Shown here: positions 1 through 7,867 of the stretch, in pieces
Layout: every line of letters begins with the position of its first letter
Numbering within the stretch: position 1 is the stretch's first letter
NCBI GenBank assembly: GCA_965203045.1
Contig: OZ241850.1
Location: 1,178,001 to 1,242,000 of the forward strand
Source: G965203045 sp965203045
Lineage (GTDB): Bacteria > Pseudomonadota > Gammaproteobacteria > PS1 > Pseudothioglobaceae
DNA: 64,000 nucleotides
Reading direction: 5' to 3'
The notes under the pieces: model-generated
Databases searched by the model: none
Seen by the model: the letters and a program-made list of their open reading frames with translations, nothing else
What the model was told of the DNA's origin: nothing
Translations under genes and position numbers: made by a program

Positions 1-162
1 AGCAAGGACAAAAATACTTGCGCTAATTAAGTCATATTCTGCTTTGTCAATGTCATTGACTTCTTCTAAAAATCCAAACACTAGGTAAAGAGCGGTTATT
101 ATCAATAAACTAACTAGGGTTTCTAGGAGAATGTAGTAAGCGATATAACGTTTTAAAATCAT
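1..162 (-). CDS. LptF/LptG-family permease, N-terminal 54 residues only
   Basis: This is the 5' end of a minus-strand gene that runs off the left edge of the window. The start is the ATG at 160-162 and the reading frame stays open to position 1. The visible protein begins MILKRYIAYYILLETLV and continues through one hydrophobic segment, followed by an acidic stretch (FLEEVNDIDKAEYD). This resembles the N-terminus of the YjgP/YjgQ (LptF/LptG) inner-membrane permeases, which pull lipopolysaccharide from the inner membrane in the Lpt ABC transporter. It is divergent from guaA, with 43 bases between the two starts. LptG is somewhat more likely than LptF, but the fragment is too short to decide. 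Confidence 0.6.
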   Translation of the reverse strand, partial: MILKRYIAYYILLETLVSLLIITALYLVFGFLEEVNDIDKAEYDLISASIFVLA

Positions 163-205
163 TGTTAATAGGTATAATTGGCGCTTTATTTTGATTAATA
201 ATCTA

Positions 206-1783
206 ATGGTCGCTAATGCTGATATTCACCAACATAAAATTCTTATTTTAGACTTTGGTTCGCAATATACACAACTAATTGCAAGGTGTGTTCGTGAAAT
301 TGGAGTTTATTGCGAGATTTACCCTGCTAGTAGTAGCGCTGCATTGGTGCTAAATTTTGGTGCTAATGGGATTATTTTATCAGGCGGACCTGATGTTGTT
401 CATGTTGATAATGTGTTACTTGCCCCGGAGGTAGTTTTTAATTTAGATGTGCCTGTACTTGGTATTTGTTATGGTATGCACTTAATGGCGCATCAGCTTG
501 GCGGTAAAACCAGTAGCGCCGATAAACACGAATATGGCTTTGCTAAACTAACAATCAGAGGTAATTCACCATTACTAGATGGTATTACTGATGAAGTAAG
601 TGGGGGAGATAACTTACTAAATGTATGGATGAGTCATGGAGTTGAAGTGGAAATTCTACCTGTTGGGTTTAACATTATTGCTAGCACTGATAATTGCCAA
701 ATTGCCGCTTTTGGTGATTACAAGCGCAATTTTTATGGTTTGCAATTCCACCCTGAAGTAACACACACTACTCAGGGTAAGGCAATTTTGAAACGTTTTG
801 TGATTGATATTTGCGCCTGCTACAATAATTGGACTGCTGATAATATAATCAAAACATTAACTAAGGATTTGACTAATCAGCTTGGCAAGCATAAGGTTTT
901 ACTAGGACTATCAGGCGGAGTTGATTCATCGGTAGTTGCGGCTTTGTTGTATAATGCTATTGGTGATAGGCTGGTTTGTGTGTTTGTTGACAATGGTTTG
1001 TTGCGTTTGGGTGAGGCAGATGAAGTAATGCAAACTTTTGCTGATAATGTAGGTATTAAGGTTATACGAGTTGACGCTAAGACAGAGTTTTATCAAGCAT
1101 TAAAAGGTATTACTCATCCTGAGCAAAAACGTAAAATTATTGGCAACACTTTTATTAAAATATTCAGTAAATATGCCAAAGAATTGGATGATATTAGTTA
1201 TTTAGCCCAAGGCACGATTTATCCTGATGTTATTGAATCTTCAGGTAATAATGCCCAAGCAAAAGTAATTAAGTCTCATCATAATGTTGGTGGTTTGCCA
1301 AAAGAAATGCACCTTAAATTAGTTGAACCATTGCGCGAGTTATTTAAAGATGAGGTGCGTAAAATAGGCGTTAAATTAGGTTTGTCTGAGCAAATAATCT
1401 ATCGTCATCCTTTTCCTGGACCAGGATTGGGAGTGCGCATTTTAGGCGAGGTAAAGGCAGAGTTTGCTGATATTTTACGTCAAGCTGATGATATATTTAT
1501 TAGTGAGTTAAGAAAGCATAATTTATACGATAAAGTAAGTCAAGCTTTTGCTGTTTTCCTACCAGTAAAATCAGTTGGTGTTACCGGAGATAAGCGACGT
1601 TATGAGTTTATAATTGTTTTAAGGGCGGTAGTAACTATTGATTTTATGACTGCCACTTGGGCAGAATTGCCTTATAGTTTTTTGTCTTTGGTGTCTAACC
1701 GCATTATTAATGAAGTTCCTCAAGTATCCCGTGTTGTTTATGATATTTCTGGCAAACCTCCCGCTACTATAGAATGGGAGTGA
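206..1783 (+). CDS. guaA: GMP synthase (glutamine-hydrolysing)
   Basis: GuaA converts XMP to GMP using glutamine and ATP, the last step of de novo guanine nucleotide synthesis in the cytoplasm. The N-terminal class I glutamine amidotransferase domain shows DFGSQYTQLIA, the nucleophile elbow GICYG (Cys88) and FHPEVTHT. The ATP-pyrophosphatase domain begins near residue 230 with the P-loop GLSGGVDSS. The C-terminal dimerisation domain has HPFPGPGLGVRILGE and ends PPATIEWE. An upstream in-frame TTG at 191 exists, but the ATG at 206 gives 525 residues, the usual family length, and a normal N-terminus, so it is preferred. The gene is complete and ends one base before the convergent sppA. Confidence 0.97.
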   Translation: MVANADIHQHKILILDFGSQYTQLIARCVREIGVYCEIYPASSSAALVLNFGANGIILSGGPDVVHVDNVLLAPEVVFNLDVPVLGICYGMHLMAHQLGGKTSSADKHEYGFAKLTIRGNSPLLDGITDEVSGGDNLLNVWMSHGVEVEILPVGFNIIASTDNCQIAAFGDYKRNFYGLQFHPEVTHTTQGKAILKRFVIDICACYNNWTADNIIKTLTKDLTNQLGKHKVLLGLSGGVDSSVVAALLYNAIGDRLVCVFVDNGLLRLGEADEVMQTFADNVGIKVIRVDAKTEFYQALKGITHPEQKRKIIGNTFIKIFSKYAKELDDISYLAQGTIYPDVIESSGNNAQAKVIKSHHNVGGLPKEMHLKLVEPLRELFKDEVRKIGVKLGLSEQIIYRHPFPGPGLGVRILGEVKAEFADILRQADDIFISELRKHNLYDKVSQAFAVFLPVKSVGVTGDKRRYEFIIVLRAVVTIDFMTATWAELPYSFLSLVSNRIINEVPQVSRVVYDISGKPPATIEWE

Positions 1784-1784
1784 T

Positions 1785-2729
1785 TTATTGTAGTTTCAAT
1801 TTATTGGTATAGTCTAATATACTATTTAAATGAGATTCGGTAAGTTCTTCTAATAGGGTTTTTTCAGGTTCAAATAATACTCGGTTTTTAATACCAATTA
1901 TATTGTTAGCCACGAAATAACTATCACCAATACCGTCTATTAAGCCAAATTCTTTACTTTGCTCACCAAGCCATATCAAACCGCTAAACAAGTTTGGAGT
2001 GTCAATTTTAAGACGACTACCACGACCGTCTTTGACATAATTAATAAACAATCGGTAGCTTTTATCTAAAATTTCGGTTTGTATGTGTTTGGTAATAGTT
2101 GTATCCTCAGCACTAAATGGGTCCAGAAACCCTTTATACTGGCCAGCGGTGTATAGACGACGCTCTATTCCTAATTTTTGCATAGCATTAACCACGCCAA
2201 AACTAGAAATAACTACTCCGATTGAACCAATAATTGAAGACTTGTCAGCATAAATTTCATCAGCAGCACTAGCAATTAAGTAACAGCCAGAGACACAAAT
2301 ATCATCAATCACAACGAATATCTTTTTATTGTAATGCTCTTTTAAGCGGTTGATTGCTTGATAAATTTGGTGGGCTACCACTGGTGAACCACCGCCAGAG
2401 TTAAGCCTGAGAATAATAGCTTTTGATTGTGGTTCTCTAAATGCATTTTCTAGTAATTTTACAGTATCATCATGATTAATTTTATCATCACTAGCGATAA
2501 TGCCAGTTAGCACCACTTCGGCAACAAAAGGTTTTTCTTTTTTTAAAATCTTATCAATGATGCCACTTTCACTAATGCCAATATAAGCCAGTACGCCAAA
2601 GTATATGACGATAATTAAAAATATAAAACGCGACCAACGTCTTCTGGAACGATTTTGGCGCACTAATTCACCAGCAATATCGGCTAGTTGTTCGCTGGCT
2701 TGTTTTTCAATTTTTTCTTTTTTAAACAT
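1785..2729 (-). CDS. sppA: Signal peptide peptidase SppA, short form (peptidase S49)
   Basis: This is a membrane-anchored serine protease that degrades cleaved signal peptides. The 314-residue protein has a charged N-terminus, one membrane segment at about residues 35-52, and a single S49 domain. The likely nucleophile is Ser147 in DDICVSGCYLIASAAD and the general base is Lys199 in GQYKGFLDPF. These match the Ser-Lys dyad of the short bacterial SppA enzymes. The preceding LNSGGGSPVVA is the usual oxyanion-side glycine motif. The length fits the short SppA (or SohB-like) class rather than the 67 kDa E. coli SppA. Its start codon lies only 14 bases from the divergent ccmA. Confidence 0.92.
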   Translation of the reverse strand: MFKKEKIEKQASEQLADIAGELVRQNRSRRRWSRFIFLIIVIYFGVLAYIGISESGIIDKILKKEKPFVAEVVLTGIIASDDKINHDDTVKLLENAFREPQSKAIILRLNSGGGSPVVAHQIYQAINRLKEHYNKKIFVVIDDICVSGCYLIASAADEIYADKSSIIGSIGVVISSFGVVNAMQKLGIERRLYTAGQYKGFLDPFSAEDTTITKHIQTEILDKSYRLFINYVKDGRGSRLKIDTPNLFSGLIWLGEQSKEFGLIDGIGDSYFVANNIIGIKNRVLFEPEKTLLEELTESHLNSILDYTNKLKLQ

Positions 2730-2743
2730 ATTTATCCCTTAAA

Positions 2744-3349
2744 ATGTCGCTTATGCTTCATATTGACAATTTAACTTGCAAACGCGGCTGGCAAGTTTTA
2801 TTCACTGATTTGACAATTAAACTTCATGCGGGCGACATTTTACGCATTGGCGGTGCAAATGGCAAGGGTAAAACATCGCTTTTGCGTATTATTGCTGGTT
2901 TAGGTTATATTGAATCTGGACAAATTAACCTAAATAATAGTCAGATTTTATCTACCAAGTATCAAAAAAATATTTTGTATTTAGGACATTTAGACGCGCT
3001 AAATCCACTACTTAGCGTGTTGGATAATTTATTATTTTTGGCTAATTTAAAGCAGATATGTACAATAGCCCAAGTTAAGCAAGCATTAGTTAAGATGGGT
3101 TTGCAGTATTATGATGACCAACCATGTGCGCATTTATCAGTTGGGCAGAGGAGACGTGTTTTACTGGCGATGCTGTTATTAGTTGAGGCAAAGGTTTGGC
3201 TATTAGACGAGCCTTTTGCTGCTTTGGATACTAGTGGGGTAGCGTTAGTAGAGTCATTAGTTTTGGACCATTGTGGAGGTGGGGGAATTTGTCTATTTAC
3301 TACTCATCAATTTAGTTGTTTAAATAAATATCAACTGCTAGACTTATGA
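2744..3349 (+). CDS. ccmA: Haem exporter ATP-binding protein CcmA
   Basis: CcmA is the ATPase of the CcmABCD complex, which releases holo-CcmE during cytochrome c maturation. The 201-residue protein is a minimal ABC ATPase. It shows Walker A GANGKGKTSLLRII, the signature HLSVGQRRRV and Walker B VWLLDEPFAALD, then a late switch histidine in TTHQF. The short length is typical of CcmA. An alternative ATG at 2753 would remove three residues and sits closer to the usual family start; neither has a clear ribosome-binding site. The stop overlaps the ccmB start by four bases, so the two are translationally coupled. Only ccmA and ccmB are here; the other ccm genes must be elsewhere. Confidence 0.93.
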   Translation: MSLMLHIDNLTCKRGWQVLFTDLTIKLHAGDILRIGGANGKGKTSLLRIIAGLGYIESGQINLNNSQILSTKYQKNILYLGHLDALNPLLSVLDNLLFLANLKQICTIAQVKQALVKMGLQYYDDQPCAHLSVGQRRRVLLAMLLLVEAKVWLLDEPFAALDTSGVALVESLVLDHCGGGGICLFTTHQFSCLNKYQLLDL

Positions 3350-4011
3350 ATATTTTTGTAATTACTTTGAAGAGGGAGTTAAAACTAATTAGTAAGCACC
3401 CGTCTCAGGTAGTTAATCCTTTGTTATTTTTTATTATTAGTATTAGTTTATTTCCTTTGGCAATTAGTCCAGAACCGGAATTACTCAAAAGCATCGCCCC
3501 CGGTTTAATTTGGGTAGCGGCAATGTTGGCGGTGTTATTATCTTTACCTCACTTATTTTATTTTGATTATGAAAATGGCAGTTTAGAACAAATGCTACTC
3601 AGCCGCCATTCAATTACGGTGTTAATTTTGGCAAAAATAAGCGCTCATTGGCTTAGTAGTGGTTTGCCAATTATTTTAATAACACCTTTATTATCAATGT
3701 TGTTATTCTTAGATAGTAGCAGTACTGAAGTATTATTGTTAAGTTTATTACTTGGCACACCGAGTCTTAGCTTAATTGGTACTATTGGCGCTGCGCTTAC
3801 GGTATCGCTGAAAAATACTGGAATACTACTATCACTAATGATTTTACCGCTTTATATTCCTATTTTAATTTTTGCGGTTAGCGCGGTTAATTACACCCAA
3901 CAAGCATTAAATATTAGTGGGCAGCTATATTTTCTAGGTTTTATTCTTTGTTTAAGTTTATTATTAGCGCTATTACTTACTAAATTTGCATTAATGATAA
4001 GTTTGGAATGA
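3346..4011 (+). CDS. ccmB: Haem exporter permease CcmB
   Basis: CcmB is the integral membrane partner of CcmA in cytochrome c maturation. The 221-residue protein is almost entirely hydrophobic, with about six membrane segments. It starts with a short cytoplasmic stretch, MNIFVITLKRELKLISKHPSQ, and then the first hydrophobic span. The motif FYFDYENGSLEQMLLS after the second span is characteristic of CcmB. It overlaps ccmA upstream and coaBC downstream by four bases each (ATGA), which implies one transcript ccmA-ccmB-coaBC. Family length is about 220 residues, so the gene is complete. Confidence 0.93.
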   Translation: MNIFVITLKRELKLISKHPSQVVNPLLFFIISISLFPLAISPEPELLKSIAPGLIWVAAMLAVLLSLPHLFYFDYENGSLEQMLLSRHSITVLILAKISAHWLSSGLPIILITPLLSMLLFLDSSSTEVLLLSLLLGTPSLSLIGTIGAALTVSLKNTGILLSLMILPLYIPILIFAVSAVNYTQQALNISGQLYFLGFILCLSLLLALLLTKFALMISLE

Positions 4012-5192
4012 AACCTAATATATTATTGGTAGTAACAGGTAGTATTGCCGCTTACAAAGCGCCTGATATTGTGCGTCGTTTGCAAGATTTAGGCGCAGAA
4101 GTTAAGGTATGCTTAACTAAAAATGCGCTCAATTTTATTACTGAGATGAGTCTTGAAGTAGTATCTGGCAAGTCGGTAGTGTTGCCTAGTGCTGATTTAA
4201 CTAATAGTAAAATTAATCATATTGAACTTGCTAGAAGTGCTGATATTATTTTAATTGCTCCTGCTAGTGCTCATTTTATTGCAACTATTGCCAGTGGCAA
4301 AGCGGATAGTTTGGCAAGTAGTTTAGTATTGGCGCGTAATTGTCCTTTGTTTATTGCCCCAGCGATGAATGTTCAAATGCTAAATAATGCTATTACTAAA
4401 CAGAATATTAATAAATTAGAAAATATTGGCTCAGTTGTGATTAAGGCTAGTTATGGCAAGCAGGCTTGTGGCGAGGTTGGTGTTGGACGGCTTGCTTCTA
4501 GTGAGGATATTGCTAGAATTGTAATGGCTGGGTTGCTTGCTAAACATTTAGAGCATAAACGTATTCTCATCACTGCCGGTAGCACAAGAGAACCAATTGA
4601 CCCAGTGCGGTTTCTTAGTAATCGCGGTAGCGGTAAAATGGCACTAGCTTTGATTAAGTCTTGTTTGGCGCAGTCGGCGCAAGTGGTGTGTGTTTATGGT
4701 CAATTACAAGTAGAATTGCCGACAAATATAGTTGCTATTTATACACCAACTGCCTCTGAGATGTATCAAGCGGTGATGAGAGAGGTTGCAAATTGTGACG
4801 TTTTTATCTCTGTTGCTGCCATTGCAGATTACCGAGTGAGTAAACCAAGTAAGAAAAAAATAAAAAAAACTGCATCGGCATTAACACTCAAATTAACGCC
4901 AAATGTAGATATTTTGCAAAGTGTTTGCGCTTTACAAAATCCTCCTTTTAGTGTTGGTTTTGCCGCCGAGACAGAAAATATTACTACTAATGCTTATAAA
5001 AAATATAGCCAAAAAGATTGTGATATGTTGGTGGTAAATGATGTTAGTCGTAGTGATATTGGCTTGGAAAATGACTTTAATGAGGTGATTATTTTTGATG
5101 GTGAAAATACTAGTAAAATTAAACGTCAATTTAAGCAAAAAATTGCCGATAAAATAATTGCTATTATTGCAAATAAAATCACTAAAATTTAA
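4008..5192 (+). CDS. coaBC: Bifunctional phosphopantothenoylcysteine decarboxylase / phosphopantothenate-cysteine ligase
   Basis: This fused enzyme (Dfp) carries out two consecutive steps of coenzyme A synthesis. Its C-terminal CoaB half joins cysteine to 4'-phosphopantothenate, and its N-terminal CoaC half, an FMN flavoprotein, decarboxylates the product. The CoaC half runs to about residue 180 and shows VTGSIAAYKAPDIVRRL, INHIELAR with the catalytic histidine, PAMNVQML, and the substrate-lid motif ACGEVGVGRLA. The CoaB half starts at RILITAGSTREPIDPVRF and contains SNRGSGKMA and the dimer-region AAIADYR. The length of 394 residues is normal. It is the last gene of the ccmA-ccmB-coaBC run. 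Confidence 0.96.
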   Translation: MKPNILLVVTGSIAAYKAPDIVRRLQDLGAEVKVCLTKNALNFITEMSLEVVSGKSVVLPSADLTNSKINHIELARSADIILIAPASAHFIATIASGKADSLASSLVLARNCPLFIAPAMNVQMLNNAITKQNINKLENIGSVVIKASYGKQACGEVGVGRLASSEDIARIVMAGLLAKHLEHKRILITAGSTREPIDPVRFLSNRGSGKMALALIKSCLAQSAQVVCVYGQLQVELPTNIVAIYTPTASEMYQAVMREVANCDVFISVAAIADYRVSKPSKKKIKKTASALTLKLTPNVDILQSVCALQNPPFSVGFAAETENITTNAYKKYSQKDCDMLVVNDVSRSDIGLENDFNEVIIFDGENTSKIKRQFKQKIADKIIAIIANKITKI

Positions 5193-5213
5193 TTATATCA
5201 ACAGTTAAAAAAG

Positions 5214-5247
5214 TTATCCCCAAAATTGTTGATAAGTCTGTTGATAA
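5214..5247. promoter_or_regulatory. Cluster of three DnaA-box-like sequences
   Basis: The 253-base gap between coaBC and comEC holds no gene. It contains TTATCCCCA at 5214-5222 and two copies of TGTTGATAA (reverse complement TTATCAACA) at 5227-5235 and 5239-5247. TTATCAACA differs from the E. coli consensus TTATCCACA at one position. A very AT-rich stretch follows (about 5250-5350). Three boxes in 34 bases next to an AT-rich tract could be a DnaA-binding site, either a regulatory cluster or part of a replication origin. The evidence is motif density only; no dnaA, dnaN or mnmG is in the window. Confidence 0.35.
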
Positions 5248-5445
5248 CCTAGTTATTTTTGATAAAAAAAGCAATAATAACAAGAGATTTTATATAATTG
5301 CCGATAAATTAGGCATTTATTTTTTAACATATTAAATCAATAAGTTATATACATTAACCTTATCTAATATAACAAATGAATAATATGGGGCACTGTTTTT
5401 TTAGCAATTGGTGTAAAACTATCATTATTTTTTATTATTTATTCA

Positions 5446-7746
5446 ATGAGTTATGCGTTTTGTTTCTTAATTGGCGTCTTAATTGGTAGCGGCATTTTTG
5501 GGCATATATTAATCACTATTTATTGGTTAATTTTGGGGCTAATTTTAATTGGGATTTTATTAAAATTTAAGTTCAAAAAATCTTTATTTTTATATCTTAG
5601 TTTAAGTTTCGCTGTCGGGCTAATTTGGACTTTATTTTATGTCAATAAATTTTTAGCACCAGCAGTTGATGAGGTTTGGCTTAATCATCATCTTAATATT
5701 TCTGCTATTGTTACCGATGTTACCATCGTAAATGCTAATAAAACGCGTTTGGTGGTGCAGTCACAATCTCCGCTACAAGCAAAATTGCGCCTGAATTGGT
5801 ATCACTATAACCAGCAAATTCCCGCTATTAAGCCTGGGCAGCTTTGGCAATTACGTGTTAAGTTAAAACGCAATCATAGCTTATATAATGAGTTTGGTTT
5901 TGATTATGAGACCTACCTTTATATCAATGGCTTTTCCGCCACTGGGTATATTGTTAAGCACGATGATAATAAATTCATAAGCAACACTAATCAATACTTA
6001 TTAAAACAAAGTAGAGGCGCTTTATCTAAATCTATATTGCCGTTGATTGATAAGTTTGATAATAAAGGAGTGATTTATGCTTTAATTACTGGTAGTCGGG
6101 AGTTGATTAGTGGGGATAAGTGGGAGCAATTTATTCGCACTAATACTTCTCATCTAACAGTAGTATCAGGTTTGCATATTGGTTTAGTATCGGGGTTTGT
6201 ATTTTTATTAATTAGCTTTTTATACCCTTTTTGTATACGCTGTGTACTGATAGTGCCAACGCCGATTGCCTCTAGTATAGCAGCAATGATAGTAGCGCTG
6301 TTTTACGCCTTATTAGCAGGGTTTTCTATAGCCACCCAGCGCGCATTATTAATGGTAGGTTTAGTGCTGTTAGGAGTGTATTACCGCAAGAGATTTAGTT
6401 ATAAAAATCTGTATTCCTTAGCCATATTTTTTGTGTTGATTATCAATCCATTATCAGTATTGAGCGCTGGATTTTGGTTGTCATTTTTCGCGGTTGCAGT
6501 TATTTTATACAGTCTAGCGCTCACTAGGCATTATAGTTCTAAAATAAAGCGGTTTTTATTTATTCAAGCTGCTATTAGTATTAGTATGGCGCCACTCATA
6601 TTATGGCTTTTTCAAGGTGTGAGTATACTGAGTATTTCTGCAAATTTAGTAGCAGTGCCTTTGGTCAGTATGCTTAGCTTACCCCTTAGTTTATTAGCTG
6701 GGTTTAGTGCTATTTTAGGTATTGATAGTTTGTCTTATGCTTTGTTTTATTTAGCGGATATGAGTTTAGCGGTGCTTGATTATTATCTTAGGTGGCTTAG
6801 TAATATTAGTTGGGGTTATTATCACTGGCACATTGGTAAATTAGACTTTGTATTTTTATTATTAGCAATGTTTTTGATTTTTCTGCCAAGAGCTTTGCAA
6901 TTAAACTGGTTAGGCGGGCTAATAGTGATGATGGTTTTGTTTTTTGAACCAACTCAGTCCTTAAAAAGCGGGCAGTTTAAATTAAATGTGTTTGATATTG
7001 GTCAAGGTTTGGCAAGCGCTGTTGTTACTAAAAATCATACTATGTTATTTGATGCCGGTTTTGCCGATGATAATTTTGATGCTGCTAAAATTGTCTTGGT
7101 GCCATTTCTAAATCAAAATCGTCATAAGCAGCTCACCAAAGTAATTATCTCCCATAGCGACCTTGACCATCGCGGTGGTATTAGTAGTGTTGTTGATAAT
7201 AATGGTATTAAAACCGTGCTTACCTCTGCTACTAAAATATTAGTTGACCAGTTTCCCAGTTTAACTATTAAGCCCTGTTTTAGTGGCGATAGTTGGCAGT
7301 ATGATGGTGTTTCTTTTACCTTTCTTAATCCGCCTAAATCGAGATATAAAAATGTCAATAATAATTCTTGTGTGCTTAAAATTGATAATGGTAAAACTAG
7401 TGTCTTATTAACTGGTGATATTGAAAAAGAAGCTGAAGAATATTTATTAAAATATCATTTTAATAGTCTTAAATCTAGTGTAATGTTAGTCCCACATCAC
7501 GGTAGTAATAGCTCATCTGGGGCTGATTTTATTGCTGCTATAAATCCTGATATAGCCATCAACTCTTCAGGGTTTAGAAACCGATTTTTTCATCCTAATT
7601 TAGTGGTTAAAAAACGTTATTTAAATCAAAACATAGCATTTTATGATACTCAATGTAGTGGGCAAATTAGTTTATTATTTACTAGTACTGTCACTATCAA
7701 AGCCACAAGAGTTAATGATAAAAGAAGTTGGATTCACAAGTGTTGA
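5446..7746 (+). CDS. comEC: DNA uptake channel protein ComEC/Rec2
   Basis: ComEC forms the inner-membrane channel that passes single-stranded DNA into the cytoplasm during natural transformation. The 766-residue protein has the standard three parts. First is an N-terminal membrane and OB-like region (DUF4131, to about residue 190). Next is a multi-span competence domain (about 200-480) with LTVVSGLHIGLVSG and FSIATQRALLMV. Last is a C-terminal metallo-beta-lactamase-like domain with NVFDIGQGLASAV, the metal motif SHSDLDHRGG, LLTGDIEKEAE and VPHHGSNSSSG. The C-terminal domain is intact, so the protein should be functional. Other competence genes are not in the window. The preceding AT-rich gap probably holds its promoter. 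Confidence 0.93.
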   Translation: MSYAFCFLIGVLIGSGIFGHILITIYWLILGLILIGILLKFKFKKSLFLYLSLSFAVGLIWTLFYVNKFLAPAVDEVWLNHHLNISAIVTDVTIVNANKTRLVVQSQSPLQAKLRLNWYHYNQQIPAIKPGQLWQLRVKLKRNHSLYNEFGFDYETYLYINGFSATGYIVKHDDNKFISNTNQYLLKQSRGALSKSILPLIDKFDNKGVIYALITGSRELISGDKWEQFIRTNTSHLTVVSGLHIGLVSGFVFLLISFLYPFCIRCVLIVPTPIASSIAAMIVALFYALLAGFSIATQRALLMVGLVLLGVYYRKRFSYKNLYSLAIFFVLIINPLSVLSAGFWLSFFAVAVILYSLALTRHYSSKIKRFLFIQAAISISMAPLILWLFQGVSILSISANLVAVPLVSMLSLPLSLLAGFSAILGIDSLSYALFYLADMSLAVLDYYLRWLSNISWGYYHWHIGKLDFVFLLLAMFLIFLPRALQLNWLGGLIVMMVLFFEPTQSLKSGQFKLNVFDIGQGLASAVVTKNHTMLFDAGFADDNFDAAKIVLVPFLNQNRHKQLTKVIISHSDLDHRGGISSVVDNNGIKTVLTSATKILVDQFPSLTIKPCFSGDSWQYDGVSFTFLNPPKSRYKNVNNNSCVLKIDNGKTSVLLTGDIEKEAEEYLLKYHFNSLKSSVMLVPHHGSNSSSGADFIAAINPDIAINSSGFRNRFFHPNLVVKKRYLNQNIAFYDTQCSGQISLLFTSTVTIKATRVNDKRSWIHKC

Positions 7747-7867
7747 TAAATGTTATTATTTGTCAAATTTAGTATAAAAAACTAATATAAAATTGCTTAT
7801 ATGAAAATTAGTATTTATTACAATTTTTGTTATTCTAAACTTAGAAAAACCAATAGATTTTAATTTA

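Noticed and set aside
5280..5320. Terminator after coaBC
   Set aside because: TTGCCGATAAATTAGGCA gives a stem of only four to five bases, too weak to call.
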